Positions 10,315 through 20,071 of a stretch of DNA of 27,262 bases are shown in pieces. How positions within the stretch are numbered: the first letter of the stretch is position 1; each line of letters starts with the position of its first letter. Location: the NCBI GenBank assembly GCA_037176905.1, contig JBBBWG010002081.1, forward strand, positions 6,693-33,954, in the 5' to 3' direction. Under the pieces are notes generated by a model that was not told the origin of the DNA, ran no database searches, and saw only the letters and a program-made list of their open reading frames with translations. A program made the position numbers and the translations under genes. Origin of the DNA: Azolla pinnata (Eukaryota; Streptophyta; Polypodiopsida; Salviniales; Salviniaceae).

Positions 10315-12351
10315 ATGGAATCGGTTCCCCTGCTTCGCCCCTGCTTCGCCCTTCTTCTGATCTGCTTCCCCTTCCTCCTCCTCCTCCTCTCCCCTGCATC
10401 CGTCGCAGCCGACTCTCACCGCCAGCGCCTCTGCTACAGCTGGAGGTTCAATGTGGAAGTGAACAACCTCCGGGGCTGGACCCAAGTCCCCGATTCCTGC
10501 GAGAGATATGTCGCCTCCTACATCACCGGACGCGGCTACGCCGATGACTCCCTGGCCGCTGCCCAGTCTGCGTACCAGTACGCTTCCTCCTACAACCTCT
10601 CCGCCGATGGCTCGTCGAAGCATGCTTGGGTCTTCGATATCGACGAAACCAGCCTGTCTAACATACCTTACTACAAGCGCCACGAGTTCGGGTACTTCCT
10701 TTTCCCGCCCTGTCAAAGCGCTAGTTCTGTGCCCGAGTTCTTGATGGTTTTTTGTGCTTTCGAAGCCCCCTTGATACAAAGAACCTAATGGTATGGGAGG
10801 TTTCTTGGATGTGTGTGAACGGATATGATTGGATGATCGGTTTGTGCATGTATATGTGATCGCGTAGGATGTTATCGATCCCCATTTGATGGGGATGCTA
10901 GTGATTTTTGGAAGTTCTGCACAAGCATGATATGTCTCGGATGATCTCTTTTTGGCATCAGAATGTGCATCTGTTTGGGTGTGACCAGATTCGACATACG
11001 GCATGCCGCCGATGTGTTCGGGCGATAAATTCGAGCCCAATGAATGCGGATGCGGATGTGTTTGCATGACGAATCCGGACGTAGAGAATGCAGGCATGGA
11101 TGCGTGCGCATGATATAGATCCTTAACATAAGGAACGTGGATGTGGATGTGTTTAGATGACAGATTCCGACGTAAAGCAATGACGTGTTTGGAGGATAGA
11201 TTTCCCGACTGTAGACAAATTTGAGCATAGTTATGGCTTCCGTAGGACTGTATGCGGAAATGGCTCGAGTAGGACTCGTTCAATCTTACGGGTTTTCATG
11301 GATTTCCTGTGCCGGAGATGAATCTGGAATTCGAGACCGGAAGGTCTCATGATACATGTGGGTATGTACTTATACATGTATGCGCGTATTGATGCATGTA
11401 ACGTTTTCACAGTGCTGAGGCATACAATGATACGGCATTTGAAGCATGGGTGGAGGAGGGTAGGCAACCCGTTCTGCCGGCGACTCTTGAGCTCTTCAAC
11501 AACCTGACGAAGCTCGGGTTCGAGATCTTCTTCGTGACGGGCCGTGATGAGGACAAGCGCAATGTGACAGTTGAGAACCTGACAAATGTCGGTTACAGCG
11601 GCTGGACCGATCTGTTCTTAAGGTACACATCAAGCTATAACGTCGTCACATAACACAACGACAAGTGGAAATAGGCCGGAAGGATAAGCATTAGAAAATG
11701 GGAGCATTGGCTAGCTAAATTAGCTGTGCAAAAGCGGTTGTCCTATTTGCTTCTTCTTTTCTGTTTGAATGACAAAGCTGTAATGCTCATTTTGGCATTT
11801 GAGTTGCTGTGTCTATGCATATGAAGCGTTTGATCATCAGAATCAATGACATATAGAAATAGGTCGGAAGGATAAGCATCAGAATTGGGAGCATCGACTA
11901 ACTAAATTAGCTCCGCAAAAGCTGTTGTCCTATTTGCTTCTTCTTTTCTGTTTGAAATGACAAAGCTCTAATGCGCATTTTGGTAGCTTGGGCATTTGAG
12001 CTGCCGTGTCGATGCATGTGAAGCATTTGATTATCAGAATGCCGGTGCACGATACATACAGACTTGTATACATACATACATGTACATGTACAGACTTATA
12101 TAAATATATATATTACCTACAGATCTGATGCTCATGAATGTCGATCTGCTTCTTCTGAATTTGGTTGCAACAGGCAAGCCGAGGATAAGGGTGTGGCAGC
12201 AGTCATCTACAAATCGGGGAGGCGCAAAGCCATTGAAGACCTAGGTTATGTGATCGTGGGCAACATTGGTGACCAATGGAGCGATCTCAGCGGAACCTCT
12301 GTCGGAAGCCGCGTCTTCAAATTGCCCAATCCAATGTATTACATTTCTTGA
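10315..12351 (+). CDS. VSP-like acid phosphatase, HAD subfamily IIIB, three exons
   Basis: Exons 10315-10691, 11413-11622 and 12174-12351 give 254 aa, the usual family length. Both introns are phase 2 with GT..AG ends. Residues 1 to about 31 are a hydrophobic signal peptide ending PASVAA, so the product probably enters the secretory pathway (vacuole or cell wall). All four HAD motifs are present: FDIDET (nucleophile D108, D110), FFVTGRDE (T168), the motif III lysine in YKSGRRK (K209), and GNIGDQWSD (D229, D233). The family hydrolyses phosphomonoesters. Soybean and Arabidopsis vegetative storage proteins belong here, and soybean VSPs lost the catalytic Asp; this copy keeps it, so activity is expected. 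The C-terminus PNPMYYIS matches the family's PNPMYY ending. An AATAAA lies 210 bp after the stop. Wound or jasmonate inducibility is inferred from relatives and from the upstream W-boxes. Confidence 0.92.
10920..11220. repeat. Degenerate repeats in phosphatase intron 1
   Basis: GGATGTGTTT-x-x-ATGAC, followed by GA-ATTCCGACGTA-like sequence, recurs at about 11053 and about 11144, with an earlier weaker copy near 10990. The period is around 90 bp with internal GGATGT iterations. The array lies wholly in intron 1 (10692-11412). The long minus-strand open frame across this intron and exon 1 is a shadow. Confidence 0.5.
11668..12040. repeat. ~188-bp tandem duplication in phosphatase intron 2
   Basis: Unit 1 (11668-11842) and unit 2 (11856-12040) share almost every word. 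Both contain GAAATAGG-C/T-CGGAAGGATAAGCAT, TAGCT-x-x-GCAAAAG, TGTCCTATTTGCTTCTTC and TCAGAAT at the end. Small indels separate them. Together they fill about two thirds of the 551-bp intron. Confidence 0.9.
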
Positions 12352-13143
12352 GAGCTGACCATGTCCAGATAGAATCGAACTTGCTTCCAAAGTTGGCAAT
12401 GCCACCACCACCGCTTATCCCAAACAACATCGACTTGCATGAAATGGGGAGCATCATAGAAGCATTCGTCCCATGATATATGAAGGGTTCATTCTTTTTA
12501 AACCTCACCCAACATACCAGTCGGCATGCTAAATAATTTGAGCAGCCTTCATTTTCCGTGAATAAAAAGCAAAGCTTCACAAATTCGCAATGCAGATTGT
12601 TTATGTGACCATCCCTTATCCAATTCCCATCCAGCATAATTGCGTGTACACAATCCATATGTATTCCGTCATATGATGGGCAAATACATTCAATCAAGTC
12701 AAAACATTTCGATGAATTGGTTTAGCTTGTTGTAAGATAAAACTAATTTTGTGAAGCTACATTGGAATCAGCTCTAAGCCTGTTGATGTGTGAAGGTATT
12801 GGATTGGTTGAAAACGATTGGAAGCATTAGACTCGAGAAACCAGCTGGAGGCTTTATTAAAAATGATTGGAAGCAATTAGGATTTCATTTGAACTTCTTC
12901 TTGAAACTTCTAGCCTCGACATAGTTTCCAAGGCCAGGAAAATTCTTGATAGGCGTTTAGATGTGCCAAGGCTGAGTCATATCATAACGCCACCAAGCCA
13001 ATTTGCCAAAGACATCTCTCTAGATACAACTTCCTTCTCATTTGCCACGATTCGTGAGCTGTTTTGCTTGATCTGACCATGAAATGCATCGTGTCAAAAC
13101 AAGCTAACAGTCTCTTCAAGAGCAGAATAGGAGATTCGCAGCG
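12352..13143. other. 3' UTR of the phosphatase gene and convergent spacer
   Basis: The polyadenylation signal candidate AATAAA is at 12561-12566. Beyond it, a plus-strand frame at 12867-13076 reads like protein in places but has no ATG (it opens with TTG), no recognised domain and no convincing flanking exon. I do not call it a gene. It may be a decayed coding fragment. Confidence 0.5.
12561..12566 (+). terminator. Candidate polyadenylation signal of the phosphatase gene
   Basis: AATAAA 210 bp downstream of the stop codon, in AT-rich sequence, at a typical 3' UTR distance for a plant gene. Confidence 0.45.
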
Positions 13144-13306
13144 CCTTCCAAGATAGGGATTCTTCAAAAACTGATAAGGGTTATGGGCCTTCCGAGATGG
13201 GGATTCTTCAACAAGTGATAAGGGTTATGGGCCTCCCGAGATGGGAATTCTTCAAAAAGTTATAAGGTTTATGGCCCAGAATTCAAAAAGTGATAAGGTT
13301 TATGGG
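13144..13306. repeat. 44-bp tandem repeat, about 3.7 copies
   Basis: Copies start at 13144, 13188, 13232 and about 13274; the last is shortened. The conserved core is GATGGGGATTCTTCAA, then GATAAGGGTTATGGGCC. The array is in the spacer between the convergent phosphatase and GILP genes, closer to the phosphatase end. Confidence 0.92.
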
Positions 13307-14402
13307 CCACGTAGTTCCACGAGACTAAGTCAGATTTCAGAAGTCAATTTATTTGTATTCTTGTGAATACTAATAAACAATGGATCTTTTTTCTTAAAAC
13401 AAGAGCTACATTGTTAGATTATTATAATGTCTGATCCGGTTTTCTGAGTGGCAGTTACGTTGGTTAAATCAATCAAGTTTGAAGGTAACCTTCTAGAAGT
13501 ACCAAAAAACAAAGATAGGATTTAAAAGTAACTGAAGTATTTTATATTGTATATCTGTAGGGGAAATAGTCCTCTTCTTATTAGTTTATTGTCTTTCTCT
13601 ATTTAATTTTTAGATTTATAGTTACCTTTTTACTTTATTTTATTCCTAACGTTTGCTTTGGTAGTGATGTGTATATGTATGCCCATTTTAAAACACCATC
13701 TTTGCGCTTAAAAAGAAACTATTGTCATTACAAGAATTCTTGACTGTTCTATTTCATGATGTAACGTTGATTTAGATTAGAGCTCTCAAATGTTTGTAGT
13801 ATTTCATCACGTTAATGCAATCACGTTAATGTTTAGACCAAATCTTAGTAAGCTCATGAGTGTAAAATCAAATTAAAATAAACCTTGAGCCAGAACCACT
13901 TTTTATCCATAGATCAACAATAAAGTTCGGTTCAGCAAGTCTCAAACTGGAGCATTATAAAGCTTTCATCCATACAGTTCTCACCATTAATGTGAACATC
14001 CATCAACGTTGCAACGCATCTTTAAAATCTCACCATTCAGCCCTTCAATGCTTTCATATTTCCAGGGGCTTATAAATAAAACCAAGAAAATTTTTGTTGA
14101 TAAAGAATAAATACTTCAATCGAACATACCATGGATGCCACTGTAACATTAATCAAATTTTGGTACAATACACAAGCACTGATTCGAAATATACCCCGGC
14201 AAAGAAAACATTCAGCATTTGAATATCTTCTTGGTTTGGGAGAAACCCACTGCAAAAACAAGCCAGAAAGCTCTGAAATGCCATGTATTACAAGTACACA
14301 TATATGTGTGTATTTAGTGATACTAATATGTACACTGTTCATGAACGTATTGGCAAATTTGGACTTCGTAATCCAAGTTCCAAGCTCTGAATATTATTAT
14401 TA
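13307..14402. other. AT-rich convergent spacer and 3' flank of GILP
   Basis: About 1.1 kb of AT-rich sequence with no coding potential I can support. A short repeat, ATCACGTTAATG, occurs twice at about 13807-13832. The open frames at 14070-14430 on both strands have no family signature; the plus-strand one is antisense to the GILP 3' end. Confidence 0.55.
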
Positions 14403-17008
14403 TTATGCAGGTAAGGCAAAGCTTGGTTGAGACCATTGAGTAGCATCCATGACTGCACAGGGATCCGACTTTGTGAATTCCGCAACCTAAGCAAAAGAAA
14501 GACGAACAGAAACGCTTAGCTTAAGAGTAGAAACAATTTCCTTTCATAACATTGAGCACCAACATACATATATAACAATGGATATAAAATTTCCTTCCAT
14601 ATACATTGAGGCCTCATAATTATATATATCCCATCAGTGTTTACGCAGCTCAGGTTCATATTATTAAGGTGATGAGAATGAGAACATTGACTTAGCTGCT
14701 ATTTCCTTAGCTACTTCAAGATATAGTAGCTAATAAATACCTTCACGGTGTATGTAAAGAAGTTTGTTTCAGAATTAGATGTTCACATATGTTCATTATT
14801 ATTTGCCTGGTAGTTTTTAATTATCAAATTTAGTTTCCTGGTGTAAAATAGACAAGTTTTGGAAGCTATTTCTATCAACGTTCCATTCTCATGCTTTCAC
14901 CAAAATATCACAGCAATGGATCATATACAAGTTTCTTTCATCTCATCAAGGTCCAGATGTCACAGCTATGGATTACACACTGTTAAGGTCCAAATATCAC
15001 AACAATGGGTTATATATATGCATATCCATCGATAAAAGCATACCTTGCGACCACAGCTCGGGCAATAGTGCTCCTTATGCCAGAGACAGTCAAAAGCCGG
15101 ACAAATGAAGCACACACCAACCACTGACACAAGGCACGCAACACAAGCCGCCAGACTTGGCTTCGATCTGCAGTGCATACACGCAAATAGAAAAACTCAA
15201 TGATTACATCATATCCAATATTTAATTAACTGTTGAAGTTCTTATCACTGCATTAGTCTAGTGTCTTTTGTATCACTGCTTGAAAAGAGATATAGTTTCT
15301 TAGACATTTGATCCACAACTAAGATGTTTTTTTCTTATAATAACACAAAAGTTTTCCATGAAAACTGCACATATTTGGCAGCATTCACATGTTGTTGTAG
15401 ACATAATCTTAGGAACCAAATAAAGGCTCACCTGAATGGTTCAGGGAATAACTGGAAAATGCATGTAAACCATCTTAGTGTGTGCGATATGATCATATGT
15501 TAGTAAGCTGTTCCAAGCTATGAAGTTAAGACTTAAATCTGTTTTGCACAAATTCAACAAAAATACTGCACAAACAGCCAGTTTTAATGACACTCTCTGC
15601 TATGAGATGCTTTCAATACGATATCAAGGGACCTGAAATTCTTCTAACACTTGGAATTTCAATAAAAAACATTCAAACCTCATATACATCTTGCTTCCGT
15701 TAGACTTATCACTAAGAGCAAACATAAAACGTCAGAGATATCAGAAAGCATACCAAACAACGGTATAAAAAAAATGCAACGATGGGAACAGAACGCATAC
15801 AAAAAGTATTGATATTGATGCAACAAAAAATAGGAGAACATACAAAAAGGTGTAGCGGAAGCATCGATAAGCATACAAAAAGGCATTTGATATTTTTGCA
15901 CATGACAACATAAGAGGAAAAACTAAAACCTAGAAAATACACAAACTTTGTATCACAAAAATGTAAGAAGGGTGTGGAAGGCATATGAAAATGTAAGGTT
16001 AAAAGGAAGGGAAGAACAGAATATGCACAACATAACTATGGAATATCTGCAGAAAGATAGGAAACATGCAAAATAAGTATCAAGAAAATGTAAGGAACAG
16101 TCATAGCACACAGAAAAATGGATGGAGAAAATACAAGAAAAATTGCGAAACATGCCAAAACATATAGGTCGAATGCCAAGCAGAGGGCACAAACATATCA
16201 CAATGTGTATGAAAAATGTAAAGAAACGATACTAGACTGCATTGCTAAAATGCAAGGAACGATCAGAAACATACCAAATGTGTAGGCGAGATGTAACAAA
16301 CATACCAATATGCATAGGAAAAATGTACGGAAAGATGCAGAAATATATAGAAAAAAGCAAGGTAACATACAAGAATATATGGCGAAAACGCAAGGAAACA
16401 TACAAGAATATAAAGAAAAAAAATGCAAGGGAAGATTTGGAAGGATTCTAAAAAGAGTAGCAAAAACGCAAGGAAACATAACAAAAAGAGTAAGAAAACT
16501 ACGAGGAAACATGCAACACGAATGCAAGGGAAGACAAAGAAAAAACGTCACAAAATGTGTAGAAAAAATGCTAGGAAAGCCCGAAAATCTACCAAAATCT
16601 ACCGGAGACAAACAACAATTTGTAGGCAAAATGTAAGGCAAAGATCAGAAAATATTGTTAGACTTACTTGACAGAGGTGAGGCCAGGGGCACCACATTCG
16701 GGACATTCGAAAGGGGCAGGCGTGTCTCGGAAAATAGTTTCTCGGAGAGGAATTCCATAAGGCGCCCGATCGAAGATGGCGGTGGGAGGGATCATTCCTC
16801 TCTGATAGGGATTCTCATGAACCAGGTACTGTTGCTGATGATGATATGCCATATGCTGCTGGTATGGAGGAGCCATGACTTGTCGCGGCCCATCTGCGCC
16901 AGCGGTCGATGCCGCTGCTGTCGTCGCAGAGGATGACGATACGTAGTAAGGTATCCCCAAGGCTGGCTCCCTTTCTCCTTTCTCTTCGTTCTTCAATCCT
17001 TCCCCCAT
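14403..17008 (-). CDS. GILP: GILP-type LITAF-domain membrane protein, three exons
   Basis: In transcript order the exons are 17008-16668, 15167-15044 and 14486-14403, giving 182 aa. Junction phases are 2 and 0 with GT..AG ends. The N-terminal half is low-complexity (Ala/Ser/Gln/Pro), followed by PLRETIFRDTPAPFECPECG. The LITAF domain has a CxxC knuckle (C102, C105), a hydrophobic in-plane membrane segment (about 119-143, AACVACLVSVVGVCFICPAF) and a second knuckle HYCPSCG (C149, C152). Exon 3 encodes the diagnostic plant tail KSDPC and QPSFALPA. Arabidopsis GILP sits at the plasma membrane, binds LSD1 and restrains hypersensitive cell death; the same role is inferred here. The stop is the first of four consecutive in-frame TAA triplets. 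A (GA)n tract in transcript sense lies 20-55 nt upstream of the ATG. Confidence 0.93.
14895..15010. repeat. Short degenerate repeats in GILP intron 2
   Basis: ATATCACAGCAATGGAT-like strings occur near 14905, 14957 and 14996. The last two copies are preceded by AAGGTCCA. The spacing is about 40-50 bp. They lie in the 557-bp intron 2, close to its donor side in transcript orientation. Confidence 0.55.
15700..16640. repeat. ~0.9-kb purine-rich degenerate array in GILP intron 1
   Basis: The plus strand is strongly A/G-rich, with loose units of about 33-46 bp built on GCAAGGAAACATACAAGAAT. Clearest copies start near 16358, 16390 and 16423; more diverged ones extend left and right. The array fills most of the 1.5-kb intron 1 (15168-16667) and is pyrimidine-rich in the GILP transcript. 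All open frames here, on both strands, are low-complexity consequences of the array. Confidence 0.8.
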
Positions 17009-17024
17009 GTCTCAATCTGCTCCG

Positions 17025-17027
<3 letters not shown>

Positions 17028-17060
<33 letters not shown>

Positions 17061-17063
17061 TCT
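17028..17063. repeat. (CT)n microsatellite in the GILP leader
   Basis: About 17 CT dinucleotides on the plus strand, i.e. (GA)n in the sense of GILP, starting 20 nt upstream of its ATG. GA/CT tracts are common in plant 5' leaders. Confidence 0.9.
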
Positions 17064-17378
17064 GTATCCTCTCTAATCTGCAGATCTCTGCGATCCTTAC
17101 TGATCTGATCCGGATTCTCTTCCAACACGAATGCTTCTTCCTCGCGGATCTCACCTGATCTGAATTCGCGAATCCCCTTCCTCCCTCCCCTGTTCCTTGC
17201 TCTGTTTCCTTTCCCCTGTTTGTGTTTTTCTTCTTTGCTCTGTTTTCTTTCTCCTTCTAAACATCATTTTGCACTTGCTCTGAATTCTTTTTTGCTGGGG
17301 GTAGAAATCAAGGATCAAGTGAGAAACTTGACTGAAATGTTTTTTTCCCAATCGATTCTCGATCGGCAATAATACGTG

Positions 17379-17640
17379 CGATCGATCCAATATGTGTCGG
17401 ATATATCGATCCTTTGCCGATCATCGATCGATCCAATATGCGTCGGGTATATCGATCCTTTGCTGATATATCGATCGATCGACAACACTGCATCCGATCG
17501 ATCCAATATGCGTCGGGTATATCAATCCTTTGCTGATGTATCGATCGATCGACAACACTGCATCCGATCGATCCAATATGCGTCGGGTATATCGATCCTT
17601 TGCCGATATATCGATTGATCGACATCACTGCATCCGATCG
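17379..17640. repeat. 70-bp tandem repeat upstream of GILP
   Basis: Units begin with CGATCGATCCAATATG at 17379, 17425, 17495 and 17565, with a truncated start at 17635. The first is a short 46-bp form and the next three are exactly 70 bp. Each carries CGTCGGGTATATCGATCC, then CCTTTGC-x-GATAT, ATCGATCGATCGACA and CACTGCATC. Copies differ at only a few positions, so the array is young. It lies about 370-630 bp upstream of the GILP start codon. Confidence 0.95.
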
Positions 17641-20071
17641 ATCCGAAGCGTGTGCAATTCAATCCAACAGTTACGACAAATATGATGCGAATCGGGAGCG
17701 GGCAGTGCAGACGACATTGAATTCGGCGGAACTGTCGTTTCCTCGATCACGCCCGCTTATACCGTATACGAACCACTGTGAAGTGGGCCAAAGCTTGAAC
17801 CAGCCGACGCTCACCTAAGCGCCGTAAGATTCCCAACCGTTCTCCTGACGAGGAAGCAGTCACACGGCTTGATTACCTTTCGTCGAGAGGAATTTGTGGG
17901 AAAAGCCTAGCGAAAAAAATTGCATGGCCGCAGATGAGTCCAGCAACCGCCCCAGAATGCCCCCGCGAGAAAGTCAAAGAGACGGAACAAGCCCAGATTC
18001 CCTGAAAAGTCACACAGCTGCGCTTCTAATTATTGGGTATTAGCAGTCGTATCCAGCGCTGCTTTGCGATTGGCTGGGGGCACATTATCCTCCTGCATAA
18101 TAGGCGGTCGATCCAAAGCGTCGTCGACCGAGCGCTGAATGCAGAAAGTGCCAATCTAGCATCATGAGCGATGGTGCAAGCACGATGTTGAGATAAGGCA
18201 AGCAAGAATGATGTTGCTGATGATGATGATGATGATGATGATGCCTGTTCGTGCTTTGCGAGGGTTCGGATGACATGGAAGGGATCTTTGCAATGGATGG
18301 ATCGACAACAACCACATGAACGAAGCTCTGGTCTTTGCGATTTACAGACAGCGATCGCTTATCCACACACGACGAATCGCATCGTCAAGGACATCCGTTT
18401 TATCATCGCATCGGTTTTTGTTTCCCACTCAATCTGCTATCAGAGAGCCGCCCCATACTTTCTCCTGTGGGCATCGTCGATCAGCACTACCAGCAAGCCA
18501 GCAGATGTCAGATCCGCCGTGATCTCTCTCTCTCTCTCTCTCTCTCCTTCTCAGTGCCCAAAGCTCATGATCCCTCGCTCTTTCTCCCCTCCTCCGTGTT
18601 GGAAAACAAGGAAGGCAACAGAGGAGCATAATAATGCTGAGCTTGGCATAATCGTCGTCGTCATCATCCTCATCATCATCATCATCATCCAAAGGTCCAA
18701 CAAAGCAAAGCAGAAAAGATGCCAAGAGGGAGGATCTTTTTTCTAAGGCAATCACTCTGCCTGGTGAATGGTGGCTGGTGCTCTATCCCAATCGGACACA
18801 ACAGACCGTGAGGAATTTTCGTCGCAAGCATTTCGAGACTTCCGATCCAATCCATATCGCAGCGCAAAGAGGCGGATCAGATCGGATCGAATAGGTACAT
18901 ACACCAGAAAGGAAGAGCAAAACCCCCCCCCCCCCAAAAAAAAAAACAAAATGCCCCCTTCTTTCCATTCCAAAATTCAGCTGCACTCAATGTCACAAAG
19001 ACCACAACAGAATGAGAACAAAGAAAAAGGAAAAGAAAACAAGAGTTTGATGTCCCTGACCTGCTTCCTTTTACTTCTTTTTGTGTACCTGAAAGGCCTC
19101 ACAAGGACAACAGGCTATCACCATATATCTCTGTGAGCAGATAGATTCGCCAGATGTTTTTTTAACCCCAAAAGCAAAAGGCAGGAAGAAAAAGCATGGT
19201 TGAAAAGAAAAGATAAGCTTTATGAATGATTTCTGTATGGGGCACTATGTGTGTGTAGAACCATAGCTCCTCACTCTACTGGCAAATCAGATCTTGTGAT
19301 GTTGATTATAAAGCATAAGCAAGTAAGTGCTTGGTCACAGCAAACAGGTTTCCAGAACTTAAATCTCTTTGTGGCAGAAAAGCCCACTTGGTTGATGTAG
19401 CTATGCAGAAAAGCAAGCGTGGAAATAAGATTATGAAGCTTCAGGTAAGAGGAAGTTTATTTACTTGCATTCTGCCGAGAGTCCGAAACACACCAGCTTT
19501 CCGATATGCTGAAACAGATGAAAGAGGAAGACACACAAAAAAGAGGTTATGAAAAATGAAATAGCAGCAATTGATTAGCATCCTGTACAGTACATTTTCT
19601 GGCCTTTGGAATGACCCAACCAAATACACTACCGACTCCGGGGTGCTATTTGTCTCAATAACATATGCTCTCCTGGATCAAAAACCAGAGTCGGAGCTGG
19701 AACAGGCTTTGGGTGACATGGTCATATCGATCCTTCTTGTTAATATGGAAAAAGAAAGAAAGAAAAAAACAGGAAAATTTCTGGGAGGAATTCGGACACC
19801 GACTGGTGTCTGAAATCAGGGAAAATGAAAACGGATGGGGGGGAAAAAACAGGGAGAGATGAGGTTAAAAAGAGAGTAAAAAAAAGCTCCTAAATACATA
19901 CATACATCTACAAAGCTTGAAAAAGGCTGCCCGGTATGGTAACGAAAAGCTGCACAATTTACCAAAGCCATTGCCCTCCTCACAACAGGGTAAAAGAAGA
20001 AAGAAAGGAGAAGAAACCCATTGCAGTTGTAGTGAGAAAATTTTATCCTGTTCTCTCTTTCTTCCTTCTTC
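17641..20071. other. GILP upstream region and 3' flank of the next gene, no gene seen
   Basis: No coding sequence I can support. Simple repeats are (GAT)n at about 18216-18243, (CT)n at about 18523-18546, (CAT)n at about 18660-18690 and a C13-A11 homopolymer pair at 18923-18946. A plus-strand stretch 19346-19443 is flanked by a plausible acceptor (TTTCCAG) and donor (CAG|GTAAGA) and is open, but I recognise nothing in it and find no partner exon. Other open frames are short or low-complexity. Confidence 0.5.
18923..18946. repeat. Poly-C/poly-A homopolymer junction
   Basis: Thirteen C followed immediately by eleven A. Long G/C homopolymers are often assembly- or sequencing-sensitive, so the exact length should be treated with caution. 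Confidence 0.85.

Noticed and set aside
10276-11283. 335-codon minus-strand open frame
   Set aside because: It is antisense to exon 1 and intron 1 of the phosphatase gene, whose HAD motifs and splice phases are clear on the plus strand.
12867-13076. Protein-like plus-strand frame after the phosphatase gene
   Set aside because: It opens with TTG, has no domain and no flanking splice sites with a partner exon. It might be a decayed fragment but cannot be supported.
15680-16671. Many Phe/Cys-rich (minus) and Lys-rich (plus) open frames
   Set aside because: They lie inside the purine-rich array of GILP intron 1 and follow from its base composition.
17308-17628. 106-codon repetitive minus-strand frame (Ile-Asp-Arg-Ser patterns) and its plus-strand counterparts
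   Set aside because: It is produced by the 70-bp repeat. Because 70 is not a multiple of three, successive units are read in different frames, unlike a true repeat protein.
19346-19443. Possible internal exon on the plus strand
   Set aside because: Acceptor and donor look acceptable and the frame is open, but no other exon, start or family similarity was found. One such stretch is expected by chance.
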